Below are positions 8,162-16,249 of a stretch of DNA of 62,780 nt, in pieces. Source of the DNA: Paeniroseomonas aquatica (GTDB lineage Bacteria > Pseudomonadota > Alphaproteobacteria > Acetobacterales > Acetobacteraceae); NCBI RefSeq assembly GCF_030409335.1, contig NZ_JAUFPN010000033.1:1-62780 (forward strand), in the 5' to 3' direction. Each line of letters opens with the position of its first letter. The first letter of the stretch is position 1. Made by a program: the position numbers and the translations under genes. The notes below the pieces were generated by a model. It was not told the DNA's origin. It made no database searches and was given only the letters and a program-made list of their open reading frames with translations.

Positions 8162-9118
8162 ATGAAGAAATTGCCGTGCTGGATCCTCGTGCTGGCGCTG
8201 GGCGCCAGCCTGCCCGCCGCCGCCTTCCCGGACCGCCAGGCGCGGATCCTGGGCGGCTTCGCCCCGGGCGGGACCAGCGACATCATCAACCGCCTGGTCG
8301 CCGAGGCCGTCGCCCCAAGCTTCGGCCAACGTCCGGTGGTCGAGGTCCGGACCGGCGCCAATGGCTTCGTCGCCGCCGAAGCCGCCGCGCGCAGCCCGGC
8401 GGATGGCCATACCGTGGTGCAGTGCTCGACCGGCCTGCTGACGATCAGCCCGCAACTGCCCGGGGCGCAGTTGCCGATCGACCCGGCGCGCGACCTGCTG
8501 CCCATCGCCAACATCGTGCATTCGACGCAGGCGATGGTGGTCTCGGCCCAGTCGCCCTACCGCAGCGTAGCCGACGTCCTCGCGGCGGCGCGCGCGAAGC
8601 CAGACGGCATTTCCTATGCCAGCGCCGGCATCGGCTCGGTCTCCCACCTCTCGGGTGCGCGCCTGGCCCAGCTTGGCAAACTCAGCCTCGTGCACGTGCC
8701 CTACCGCGGTGCGGCGCCCGGGGTGCTGGACGTGGCCGCGGGCCGGGCCGACTTCATCATCACCAACCTCGGCGACGTGGCGGCGCAAATCGGGCAGGGG
8801 CTGCGCCTGCTGGCCTTCGCCGACGGCATCGGCTCGCCGCGCCATCCCGGCATCGGCCAGGTCTCGGAGGCCTTGCCGGGCTATGCCGTCAGCGGCTGGT
8901 TCGGCCTTTGCGGGCCGCAGGGCATGCCGGAGGCCGCCGCCAGCCGCTGGTTCGAGGCGGTCCGCGACGGCTTCGCCGACCCGGTGCTGCAGCAGCGCCT
9001 GCAGGAGAACGGGCTGACCCTGCGGATCGAGGACCGGGCCGCCTTCGCCCGCACCATCGACCAGGATCGCCGGCTCTGGGGCGAGGTGATCGGCGCTGCG
9101 CGCATCAGCCTCGACTGA
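8162..9118 (+). CDS. Bug-family substrate-binding protein
   Basis: A 318-residue periplasmic receptor with a Sec signal peptide (MKKLPCWILVLALGAS, cleavage near AAA-F). Bug landmarks: GGFAPGGTSDI, RTGANGF, YASAGIGS, VPYRGAAPG and ITNLGDV. It is most similar within the window to the next gene, sharing these motifs, so the pair looks like a tandem duplication. It begins 40 bases after the carboxyltransferase and probably belongs to the same regulated arm. No cognate membrane subunits are present, so it must share a permease or act in sensing. Ligand unknown; a carboxylate matching the pathway is a reasonable guess. Confidence 0.9.
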   Translation: MKKLPCWILVLALGASLPAAAFPDRQARILGGFAPGGTSDIINRLVAEAVAPSFGQRPVVEVRTGANGFVAAEAAARSPADGHTVVQCSTGLLTISPQLPGAQLPIDPARDLLPIANIVHSTQAMVVSAQSPYRSVADVLAAARAKPDGISYASAGIGSVSHLSGARLAQLGKLSLVHVPYRGAAPGVLDVAAGRADFIITNLGDVAAQIGQGLRLLAFADGIGSPRHPGIGQVSEALPGYAVSGWFGLCGPQGMPEAAASRWFEAVRDGFADPVLQQRLQENGLTLRIEDRAAFARTIDQDRRLWGEVIGAARISLD

Positions 9119-9143
9119 ACCGACACCGCAGGAGGATTGCAGG

Positions 9144-10103
9144 ATGAAACCGCTGATCGGGGTGCTGCTGGGCACCATGCTGCTGGCGGGGCCGGCCCTG
9201 GCGCAGCCGGCCGATCGCCCGCTCCGCATCGTCGCCGGCTTCGCGCCGGGGGGCACCTCGGACATCGTGGCGCGCGTGGTGGCGGATGGCGTGGCGGCGG
9301 CGCTGGGCCAGCGGCCGGTGGTCGAGAACCGCACCGGCGCCAACGGCTTCATCGCCGCCGAGGCGGTGGTGCGGGGCCCCACCGATGGCTCGACGGTCCT
9401 GCAATGCCCGATGGGCAGCATGACCATCAGCCCGGAAGTGCCGGGCATGCATATCCCGATCGATGTCGGCCGCGACCTGGTGCCGGTCGCCAATGTCGCG
9501 CGCTCCAGCTATGCCGTGGTGACCGGCGCGCGCGGCCCCCATCGCAGCCTCGAGGCGCTGATGGCGGCGGCGCGGTCCCGGCCCGGTGGGTTGAGCTACG
9601 GCAGCGCCGGCATCGGCACGGCGCAGCATCTCTCGGCGGAACGGCTGAAGCGCATGGCCGGCCTCGACATCGTGCACGTGCCATACCGCGGCGCGGCGCC
9701 GGCGGCGCTGGACCTGATCGCCGGGCGGATCGACCTGCTGATCACCAACCTCGGCGACGTCATCCGCCAGGTTCAGGGCGGCGAGCTGCGCCTGCTGGCG
9801 CTGGCCGATGAGGCGGGCTGGCCGGACTTCCCGGACGCGCCGCGCCTGCCGCGGATCGTGCCCGGGCTGGAGGTCATCGGCTGGTTCGGCATCTGCGGTC
9901 CGCGCGGCATGCCGGAGGAGGCCGTGGCGCGCTGGGCAGGGGCGATCCGCGCCAGCCTGCAGGACCCCGTCGTGCAGAAGCGCCTGCTGGACAACGGCCT
10001 GGCGCCGGGCTTCGAAGACCCGGCGGCTTTCGGCGCCACGATCACCCGCGACCGGCAGGCCTGGGGCGAGGCCATCCGGGCCGCGAACGTCAGGGCGGAA
10101 TGA
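9144..10103 (+). CDS. Bug-family substrate-binding protein (paralogue of the preceding gene)
   Basis: A 319-residue receptor with a clear signal peptide (LLGTMLLAGPALA-Q) and a strong AGGAGG ribosome site. It shares GFAPGGTSDI, QRPVVENRTGANGF, GSAGIGTAQHL, VPYRGAAP and LITNLGDV with the preceding gene, 25 bases away. It is the last gene of the rightward arm of the island; the next gene runs the other way. Having two near-duplicate receptors in one operon may widen the ligand range, but that is inference. Confidence 0.9.
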   Translation: MKPLIGVLLGTMLLAGPALAQPADRPLRIVAGFAPGGTSDIVARVVADGVAAALGQRPVVENRTGANGFIAAEAVVRGPTDGSTVLQCPMGSMTISPEVPGMHIPIDVGRDLVPVANVARSSYAVVTGARGPHRSLEALMAAARSRPGGLSYGSAGIGTAQHLSAERLKRMAGLDIVHVPYRGAAPAALDLIAGRIDLLITNLGDVIRQVQGGELRLLALADEAGWPDFPDAPRLPRIVPGLEVIGWFGICGPRGMPEEAVARWAGAIRASLQDPVVQKRLLDNGLAPGFEDPAAFGATITRDRQAWGEAIRAANVRAE

Positions 10104-10167
10104 CGGCAGGCGACGGCGTCGCGATGGTGTGCCCCATTGGGCGGCAGCATTGCCGCGCCGCCCTGGC

Positions 10168-10548
10168 TCATCGCCGGCCGCGCCGCTCGACATGCTGCCG
10201 CAGCAAGGCCATGTTGCGGAGGTTGGCGCGGAAGAAGATGTCGCCGAACGCGCCCGCGACCGGCACCGCGCTGATCAGGGTGTCCATCCCCACGTTGCTG
10301 GCCATGCGCAGCACAAGCCCGGCGGAGGCACCAAGCCGGCGGGCTTCCCAGATCAGATAGGCCGAGACCGCCATGCCCGCGACGGGCCCGACGGCCGGCA
10401 GCAGGCTCAGCAGGGCGTCGGCGCCGAACCTGATACCCGTTCCAGGGATCGTCCAGCGACCATCGAGGAGGCGCGCGATGGTCTCGAGGCGGGCCAGGGC
10501 GCCCAGGTCGGAGGTGGCGTGGTCGGTGAGCTTGATCGGCAGGGTCAT
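10168..10548 (-). CDS. DUF4112-type membrane-associated protein
   Basis: A protein of about 126 residues matching the DUF4112 pattern: an N-terminal LARLETIARLLDG segment, IPGTGIRFGADALLSLLPAVG, and a later MDTLISAVPVAGAFGDIFFRAN repeat-like half with two hydrophobic segments. The family has no established function. I start it at the ATG at 10548 (GAGG nine bases upstream) because the family begins close to this methionine. The gene is divergent from the helicase-like gene and marks the left edge of an accessory stretch. Confidence 0.8.
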   Translation of the reverse strand: MTLPIKLTDHATSDLGALARLETIARLLDGRWTIPGTGIRFGADALLSLLPAVGPVAGMAVSAYLIWEARRLGASAGLVLRMASNVGMDTLISAVPVAGAFGDIFFRANLRNMALLRQHVERRGRR

Positions 10549-10652
10549 GGGGCAGCCTCGTGCCTGTTCGGAGGCCGCTGAACCAGCTTCCCGACGCACA
10601 ACGCCGGCGCCGCGGAATGGGTGCCTGGACCAGGCCGGTTTGCCGGGCCTTC

Positions 10653-12698
10653 ATGGATTGGGGCAGCGGCCCCGGTCAGGAGAGCCTCGACAGGCAAGCC
10701 CCGAGGACTCACACTCCGGACCACGCCACGCATGACGAGGGCCATGACCTGATCCCGCGGAATCTTCGCAGCCATCAACGCGAACTCCTCGGCGTTGCCC
10801 GGGCGATCGCCGCCGGCGAGGCGGGCGAGGTGCGCGACATCCTCGCCGCGGTCACCCCGGGTGGCGGCAAGTCGCTGCTGCCGGTGCTGGCGGCCCAGGC
10901 ATTGGTCGCGGGCGGCATCTGCGAGCGGATCTGCTGGGTGGTGCCGCGCGACAGCCTGCGGCTGCAGGCCGAGGAGGTCTTCGCTGACCCGGCCTGGCGG
11001 CAGGCCCTGGGGCATGACCTCTCGGTCCGCGCCGCCGACAATGCCCCGGGCGACCCCTGCCGCGGGCTGGCCGGCTACGTGACGACCTACCAGGGGATCG
11101 CCGCCGCCCCCGATCTGCATCTCGCGGCCTTCCGCCGGCACCGCTACCTGCTGGTGGTCGACGAGGTCCACCACCTGCCCGGGCTGCGCGAGGCCGATGC
11201 CGCCGGCGGGCGGGATGGGCCGGAGGATGTCGCCGCCGCCTGGTCGGCGCCGATCGAGCCGCTGCTGGCCATGGCCGCGGTGCGGCTGCTGCTCTCGGGC
11301 ACGCTGGAGCGGGCGGATGGCCGGCGGATCCTCTGGCTGCCCTACCGCCGCGGGACGGGCGGCCGGCAGGAGGTCGACCTGGCCGCCCCCGGCTGGGCGG
11401 TGGTCGGCTACAGCCGGGCCCGGGCGCTGGCGGAGCAGGCGGTGCTGCCGGTCTCCTTCGGGGCGCTGGACGGCGAGGCGGCCTGGCTGGGGCCGGAGCC
11501 CGAGGGCGGCGGCGAGCGGCCGCACCTCGGCCCGCACCGGCTGAAGGCCCCGGCACCGCAGGAATCGACGCGGCCGGCCTTGTTCACCGCGCTCCGGACC
11601 GGCTTCGCCGAGGGCCTGCTGCGCCGGGCCTTCGAGGCAACGCGGCGACTGCGGGCCGAGCGCCGCCTGCTGCTGGGCACCGCGCCGGGCGAGACCGGGC
11701 GCGGCCTCGGCAAGCTGCTGGTGGTGGCGCCCGACCAGATCCAGGCGCGGCGCTACCTCGAGATTCTGCGCGGCTGGGTGCCGGCTGCCCAGGCCGGCAG
11801 CATGGCGCTGGCGGTCTCCGACGAGCGCGGCGCCCAGGAGAGCCTGGCCGCCTTCCGGCTGACGCCGGAGCCCTCGGTGCTGGTCACCGTCGCCATGGCC
11901 TACGAGGGGCTGGATGCGCCCGAGGTCGCGGTGGTGGCGGCGCTGACGCATGTCCGCTCGCGCCCCTGGCTGGAGCAGATGGTGGCGCGGGCGACGCGGG
12001 TGGACCCCCACGCCGGACCCTATGCGGCGCAGCGCGCCCTGGTCTTCCACCCCGACGACCCGCTCTTCGCGCGGTTCCGCTGGCGGATGGAGCGCGAGCA
12101 GGGTGCCGAGACCCGGAAGGATCCGCGGCCGCCCCGCCAGCCGCCGCTCGACCTGCCGGCCTGGCTGGAGGACGAGATCGCCGAGACGCGCCAGCGCCAC
12201 GGCATCGTGCCGCTCGAGAGCAACGCGCTGGCGCTGCGGCTCAGCACCCTGCGGCCGGGCCCCGAGCTGGCGGCGGGGTTGGCGACCGCCCGGGCGCCGG
12301 CGTTGCAGGGCGACTTCCTGACCCCCTCCGGGGCGGAGCGGCGGTTGCGGCACCGGTTGAGCGAGCAGGTGGCGGCGCAGGCGGTGGAGGATGCCGCAGC
12401 GGGCGTCTCCGGCGCGGTGGCGCCGCCCCGCGGGGCCGGGCTGTACCATGCCTACAACGCTGCGCTGAAGCGCGCCCTTGGCGACAAGGCCCGGCACGAG
12501 ATGTCGCTGGCGGAGCTGGAGGCGGCGCTGGCCTGGCTCGAGCGCAACCGGCTGCGCGAGCACCTGCACCTGCTGGAAGGCGATCCGCGCTTCGGCTGGG
12601 CGGTGCGGAGCCGCCAGGGCTGGACCCCGCCGGTGGGGCGCGCCGCGAAAGCAGCGTCGCGCCGCGGCACGGGAACGGGCGGCCCGCGGACGATGTAG
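10653..12698 (+). CDS. DEAD/DEAH-box helicase-like protein (superfamily 2)
   Basis: About 681 residues. The ATP-binding motif TPGGGKS (10854-10874) and a DEVHH box (from 11160) are clear, followed by motif III-like SGT (about 11299) and a motif VI-like ARATRVD (about 11986). The last 200 residues, including YHAYNAALKRALG and an LAELEAALAWLER helix, do not match a domain I can name. The start is uncertain: the frame is open to 10560 and no candidate start has a good ribosome site, while recognisable helicase sequence begins near IPRNLRSHQREL (10752). It probably remodels nucleic acid with ATP; substrate unknown. It heads the accessory block. Confidence 0.82.
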   Translation: MDWGSGPGQESLDRQAPRTHTPDHATHDEGHDLIPRNLRSHQRELLGVARAIAAGEAGEVRDILAAVTPGGGKSLLPVLAAQALVAGGICERICWVVPRDSLRLQAEEVFADPAWRQALGHDLSVRAADNAPGDPCRGLAGYVTTYQGIAAAPDLHLAAFRRHRYLLVVDEVHHLPGLREADAAGGRDGPEDVAAAWSAPIEPLLAMAAVRLLLSGTLERADGRRILWLPYRRGTGGRQEVDLAAPGWAVVGYSRARALAEQAVLPVSFGALDGEAAWLGPEPEGGGERPHLGPHRLKAPAPQESTRPALFTALRTGFAEGLLRRAFEATRRLRAERRLLLGTAPGETGRGLGKLLVVAPDQIQARRYLEILRGWVPAAQAGSMALAVSDERGAQESLAAFRLTPEPSVLVTVAMAYEGLDAPEVAVVAALTHVRSRPWLEQMVARATRVDPHAGPYAAQRALVFHPDDPLFARFRWRMEREQGAETRKDPRPPRQPPLDLPAWLEDEIAETRQRHGIVPLESNALALRLSTLRPGPELAAGLATARAPALQGDFLTPSGAERRLRHRLSEQVAAQAVEDAAAGVSGAVAPPRGAGLYHAYNAALKRALGDKARHEMSLAELEAALAWLERNRLREHLHLLEGDPRFGWAVRSRQGWTPPVGRAAKAASRRGTGTGGPRTM

Positions 12699-12774
12699 CG
12701 AAGCGGTCGGCCTGCGATCCCGCGATGGCGCCCTGGCGCCTGACCGGCACCCAGGGCGATCCGGGAGGCAAAAG

Positions 12775-13464
12775 ATGCGCCGGACCGCCTTGAGCATCGG
12801 GATCGAGGGCGGGGCGGCCGTATCCGGCATCCTGCAAGTTCCGGCGCGGGCGACGGCCTGCTGCGTCCTGGCGCATGGGGCGGGGGCGGGTATGACCCAT
12901 CCCTTCCTGTCGGCGGTCGCCGACGGCCTGGCCGACCGAGGGGTCGCCACGCTGCGGTACCAGTTCCCCTTCATGGAGCGTGGCTCGAAGCGCCCGGACA
13001 AGGCGGCCCTGGCGCAGGCCGCGGTCCGGGCCGCGGTGGCGCAGGCCGGGCGCCGCCTGCCTGCACTGCCGGTCTTTGCCGGAGGCAAGTCCTTCGGCGG
13101 CAGGATGACGTCGCAGGCACAGGCAGAAGCCCCGCTTCCGAAGGTCCGGGGCCTGGTCTTCCTCGGCTTCCCGCTGCACCCGGCGAAGAAGCCGTCGGAC
13201 ACGCGCGCCCGGCATCTTGTCCAGGTCGGGATTCCGATGCTTTTCCTGCAGGGGAGTCGGGATGCGCTGGCGGCGCTGCCCCTGGTCGAATCACTCGTCG
13301 GTCAGCTTGGGACGCGGGCGACCCTGGTCACGATCGATGGCGGGGATCACGGGTTCCACGTCCCCAAACGCTCCGGCCGGACCGATGCGGCGGTGCTGGC
13401 GACGATGCTCGACGCGCTCACCGGGTGGATGGCGATCACCGTTCGGCCCACGGGCGACGCATGA
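12775..13464 (+). CDS. Alpha/beta hydrolase of the KANL3/Tex30 type
   Basis: A 229-residue alpha/beta hydrolase preceded by GGGAGGCAAAAG. The oxyanion region reads LAHGAGAGMTHPF; the nucleophile elbow is GGKSFGG (S106), with likely acid D163 in LQGSRDAL and base H192 in GGDHGFH, giving a complete triad. It resembles the short dienelactone-hydrolase-like family related to Tex30/KANL3, whose bacterial substrates are mostly undefined. It sits 76 bases after the helicase-like gene in the same direction and may be in one transcript with it. Confidence 0.82.
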   Translation: MRRTALSIGIEGGAAVSGILQVPARATACCVLAHGAGAGMTHPFLSAVADGLADRGVATLRYQFPFMERGSKRPDKAALAQAAVRAAVAQAGRRLPALPVFAGGKSFGGRMTSQAQAEAPLPKVRGLVFLGFPLHPAKKPSDTRARHLVQVGIPMLFLQGSRDALAALPLVESLVGQLGTRATLVTIDGGDHGFHVPKRSGRTDAAVLATMLDALTGWMAITVRPTGDA

Positions 13465-13663
13465 GCATGGCGGAGGGGTCTCGGCCGCACCCCGCGGCGG
13501 CCGTCGGGCCCGGGCAGGATCCGGACGGTCGCGCCGCCGGAAGCTCGAGCGCCGGAGGGGAGCAGGCCTCTCGAGACGCGGCTGGACAAGATGTGGCACC
13601 CGGGGATGGTTCGCGCGTTGCAACGGCCAATCGGCCTCCCTGGCCGGGGAGGGGGCAAAGCCA

Positions 13664-14272
13664 GTGGCGCCGCTGACGAAGGAGGATGTTTCCCGCCAGT
13701 CTCCCTTTGCCTGGGTCTGCCTGGGCATCCTCGGCGGGGTGATCGCCGGCCTGTGGTTCCTTGGCAAGCATCAGGCCGCCTACGGGACCGCTGCCGCCCT
13801 GATCGGCTGCCTTGGCCTGATCCTGCCGCCGCGTGAGCGGATGCGGGCGCTGCCATGGCGCATCCGCCGCCTGCCGCGGCAGCTGGACGCCGTGCCGGTG
13901 CTGGCGACCCTGCTCTCGAGTCCGGGGTATGGCGTGAACTTGTTCTACGGGGCCAACCCCTATGACGAGATCGTCCACCTCGTAAGCGGCCTTCTCGCCG
14001 GTGCCGTCCTCGGGGCGCTGCTGGCGGTCGATGGCCGCCCCCGGCGGGCGACCCGGCTCGCCTTGCTCGGCGCAGGCTTCGGGATGGCCTTGGGCACGTC
14101 CTGGGAGATCTTCGAGTGGGCCACGGGCCTCATCGGCGACTGGACCGATACCTGGACCGACATCGCCCTGACGACCTCGGGCATCATGCTGGGGACGATC
14201 TACTGGGGGCGGCCGCCACAGCGGCATCCTGCGCCGCTGGCCCGACCCATCGATGCCCTGGGTAACGAGTAG
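13664..14272 (+). CDS. Small multi-pass membrane protein, YjdF/DUF2238-like
   Basis: About 202 residues with five or six hydrophobic segments. The pattern NPYDEIVHLVSGLLAG, then GTSWEIFEWATG, then DTWTDIALTTSG resembles the YjdF/DUF2238 membrane family, which has conserved acidic and histidine residues and no settled function. I start it at the GTG at 13664 because GGAGGGGG lies eight bases upstream; the longer open frame to 13217 overlaps the hydrolase and is not convincing. It nearly abuts the endonuclease/exonuclease/phosphatase-family gene. The 200 bases before it (13465-13663) contain no gene I can support. Confidence 0.72.
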   Translation: MAPLTKEDVSRQSPFAWVCLGILGGVIAGLWFLGKHQAAYGTAAALIGCLGLILPPRERMRALPWRIRRLPRQLDAVPVLATLLSSPGYGVNLFYGANPYDEIVHLVSGLLAGAVLGALLAVDGRPRRATRLALLGAGFGMALGTSWEIFEWATGLIGDWTDTWTDIALTTSGIMLGTIYWGRPPQRHPAPLARPIDALGNE

Positions 14273-14279
14273 CCGCAGC

Positions 14280-15014
14280 ATGCTGGTCGCAACCTACAAC
14301 GTGCATCGCGGACGTGGGCCGTTCGGGCGGTTCCGGCCCTCACGGATCGCCGCGGTGCTGGCCGAGATCAGGCCGGACCTGATCGCGCTGCAGGAAGCCC
14401 AGCACTACCTTCGCCCCGGCCGGGACATGCTCGATTTCCAGGCCATCCGGCGCGAGCTTGGCCTCATTCCGCTGCGCGTCCCGGACTGCCCGGGGCACAG
14501 CGGGTGGCGCAGCAACGTGGTGCTGGTCCGCGACGGCGCCGGAGTCGGCTTCGGCCCCTTGGGCCTGCGCCTCGGTGGCCTCGAGCCACGCGGTGGTATC
14601 GTGGCCGAGCTTGACCTGGGCGAGGGGCCTTTCCGCCTGCTGGCCTGCCACCTCAGCCTCGGCGCCGCACGCAGGGCCGTGCAGGCGGAGAGGCTGGTGC
14701 GGGCGGTGCAGTCGGGACGCGGGCCGGACCTCCCGACCCTGCTGCTCGGCGACCTGAACGAATGGCGGCAGGACAGGTCGGCCCTCGCCGTATTGCGGCC
14801 GGTGTTCGGCCCATCAGCCAGCCCGCCGGGCTTTCCCTCGTTCCGGCCGATGCTGTCGCTCGACCATATCCTGACCCGGCCCTCCGGCATGCTGCGGTCC
14901 CTGGCCGTCCATGACACGCCGCTGGCGCGCCGGGCGTCGGACCACCTGCCCCTGACCGCGCAATTCGACCTGGCGGGCCGCGCTGTCCCGGAGGCGCCGG
15001 CGCGCGGGCCCTGA
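14280..15014 (+). CDS. Endonuclease/exonuclease/phosphatase family protein
   Basis: About 244 residues with the metal-dependent EEP fold: VATYNVHRG at the start (N7), LIALQEAQ (E39), LACHLSL, LLLGDLNEW and the terminal SDHLPLTA with the catalytic Asp-His pair. Members include DNA-repair nucleases, sphingomyelinase-like enzymes and phosphatases; the set here is generic, so the substrate is open. I use the ATG at 14280; an ATG at 14253 would overlap the membrane protein gene by 20 bases and has no ribosome site. No signal peptide is apparent, so it is probably cytoplasmic. Confidence 0.85.
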   Translation: MLVATYNVHRGRGPFGRFRPSRIAAVLAEIRPDLIALQEAQHYLRPGRDMLDFQAIRRELGLIPLRVPDCPGHSGWRSNVVLVRDGAGVGFGPLGLRLGGLEPRGGIVAELDLGEGPFRLLACHLSLGAARRAVQAERLVRAVQSGRGPDLPTLLLGDLNEWRQDRSALAVLRPVFGPSASPPGFPSFRPMLSLDHILTRPSGMLRSLAVHDTPLARRASDHLPLTAQFDLAGRAVPEAPARGP

Positions 15015-15051
15015 CGGCAGGCCACCGGCTACGACGCGGGTCTTGAAATTC

Positions 15052-15066
15052 GAACAAATATAGAAC
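15052..15066 (+). promoter_or_regulatory. Probable LexA (SOS) box, GAAC-N7-GAAC
   Basis: GAAC-AAATATA-GAAC is a perfect match to the direct-repeat LexA box known in alphaproteobacteria (GAAC or GTTC repeated with seven bases between). It lies in an AT-rich patch in GC-rich DNA and ends 11 bases before the ATG at 15078. A -10-like TATAGA (15059-15064) lies inside it, so LexA would cover the promoter. There is no ribosome site between box and ATG, so the mRNA may be nearly leaderless. Confidence 0.65.
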
Positions 15067-15077
15067 ACGGTCGCCGC

Positions 15078-15446
15078 ATGAGCGCATCGGCCCCGATCGA
15101 ACCCGAAGTCCGTCGCCGCATGCGGCAGGTGATATCCGTCGCCCTGGCCACGCGGTCCTGTCCGCTGGGCGTGGCCGCCGCGGAAGCCCGCGGGCTGGGG
15201 ATGGGGCTGCTGCCGTCGCTGCCCGCCAGCATGGTCGATGCCGTCGTGACGGAGCTGCTGCAGGAGCTGGACGCCTGCCTTCCCCCGGTCGGACGCGCGG
15301 AGGTGAATGGCCAGGTGCTGCGAAGCATGCCGCGGGAGGAGGTCGTCGCCACCCTGGCCGATGTCCTCGCCCGGTCGCTGGAGGCAAACGGCCTCGTGCT
15401 GCTGCGCCGGACCACTGCGCCCCGGCATCGGGCGGGCGGAGCCTAG
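15078..15446 (+). CDS. Hypothetical protein behind a LexA box
   Basis: A 122-residue protein I do not recognise. It is basic at the start (EVRRRMRQVI), mostly helical in appearance, and has an ILV-rich central part (MVDAVVTELLQELDACLPP) and no signal peptide or obvious catalytic motif. Codon use matches the surroundings. The box 11 bases upstream predicts induction by DNA damage. The next small gene starts ten bases after its stop, so the two are probably one transcript. Function unknown. Confidence 0.65.
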   Translation: MSASAPIEPEVRRRMRQVISVALATRSCPLGVAAAEARGLGMGLLPSLPASMVDAVVTELLQELDACLPPVGRAEVNGQVLRSMPREEVVATLADVLARSLEANGLVLLRRTTAPRHRAGGA

Positions 15447-15456
15447 AGCCGGGCCG

Positions 15457-15684
15457 ATGGACGCCGCATTCACCTTCACCGTGGCGGATCTGGCGGCCGA
15501 TGAGGCCGTACGCCTGCCCTGCGCCTGTCGTGTCCGCACATTCGGCCGCGAGGAATTGGCCGCCCTCGTGGGCCGGGACGTACGCCTGCACCTGATCGGC
15601 CTGCGGCGGGAACTGTGGTGCCGGGACTGCGGCGAGCCGCCGTTCCACGGCTGGCTGACACGCGCAGGCGCGCTGCAGCTCTGA
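15457..15684 (+). CDS. Small hypothetical protein with a zinc-ribbon-like cysteine pattern
   Basis: A 75-residue protein I cannot name. Its cysteines are paired: C22 and C24 (CAC), then C55 and C58 (CRDC) followed by H64, suggesting a bound zinc ion. The segment between is a short helix-strand region (FGREELAALVGRDVRLHLIG). It starts ten bases after the preceding unknown gene and probably shares its LexA-controlled promoter. A small zinc-binding protein in an SOS-type unit could be a DNA-binding or adaptor protein, but that is only a suggestion. Confidence 0.6.
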   Translation: MDAAFTFTVADLAADEAVRLPCACRVRTFGREELAALVGRDVRLHLIGLRRELWCRDCGEPPFHGWLTRAGALQL

Positions 15685-15787
15685 ACCTGGACCGCCGCCC
15701 CCGACGTGCCGGCAACACCCTCGTGCCGGTGTTCCGGCGCCGGCGCGGCAATCCATCCCGGCAGGCCTGACGCCTGGCCGTGACCGG

Positions 15788-16249
15788 TCAGCCCAGCCGC
15801 AGCCTCGCCTCGGTCGCCAGCTTGTCCGCGCGCTCGTTCATCGCGTCGCCGGCATGGCCGCGGACCCATTTCCACTCGACCTGATGCGGCTTGGCGGCGG
15901 CCAGCAGGCGCTGCCACAGCTCCATGTTCGCCACCGGGTCCTTTGCCGCGTTGCGCCAGTTGTTGCGCACCCAGCCGTTGATCCAGCGGCTGATGCCGTT
16001 GCGGACGTATTCACTGTCGGTATGCAGGACCACCGTGCAGGGACGGGTCAGCGCCTCCAGCGCGCTGATCGCCGCCATCAGCTCCATGCGGTTGTTGGTG
16101 GTGGCCGGGTCGTTGCCAGACAGCTCCCGCTCCGCCGTGCCGAAGAGCAGTATCGCAGACCAGCCGCCCGGGCCTGGGTTCGGCTTGCAGCCGCCGTCGG
16201 TCCAGATCTGGACCTTGGGCCGCGGCGGGGGTGAGGGGTCAGAGGCCAA
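15788..16249 (-). CDS. rnhA: Ribonuclease HI
   Basis: A 153-residue enzyme that cuts the RNA strand of RNA-DNA hybrids, of usual family length. The catalytic acidic residues are all visible: D18 in [15 protein letters not shown]56 in NNRMELMA, D78 in HTDSEYV and D142 in ERADKLA, plus H132 in VRGHAG. It is the last gene of ispH-thrB-rnhA, an order common in alphaproteobacteria, and its start overlaps the end of thrB by 11 bases. Confidence 0.97.
   Translation of the reverse strand: MASDPSPPPRPKVQIWTDGGCKPNPGPGGWSAILLFGTAERELSGNDPATTNNRMELMAAISALEALTRPCTVVLHTDSEYVRNGISRWINGWVRNNWRNAAKDPVANMELWQRLLAAAKPHQVEWKWVRGHAGDAMNERADKLATEARLRLG

Noticed and set aside
13465-13663. A small plus-strand frame between the hydrolase and the membrane protein gene
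   Set aside because: It has no ribosome site, no similarity I recognise, and overlaps a better-supported start with GGAGGGGG. I see nothing definite in this gap.
15043-15064. TTGAAA and TATAGA as a standard promoter before the SOS-type gene
   Set aside because: The spacing is ten bases, too short for a sigma-70 promoter. Only the -10-like element inside the LexA box remains plausible.
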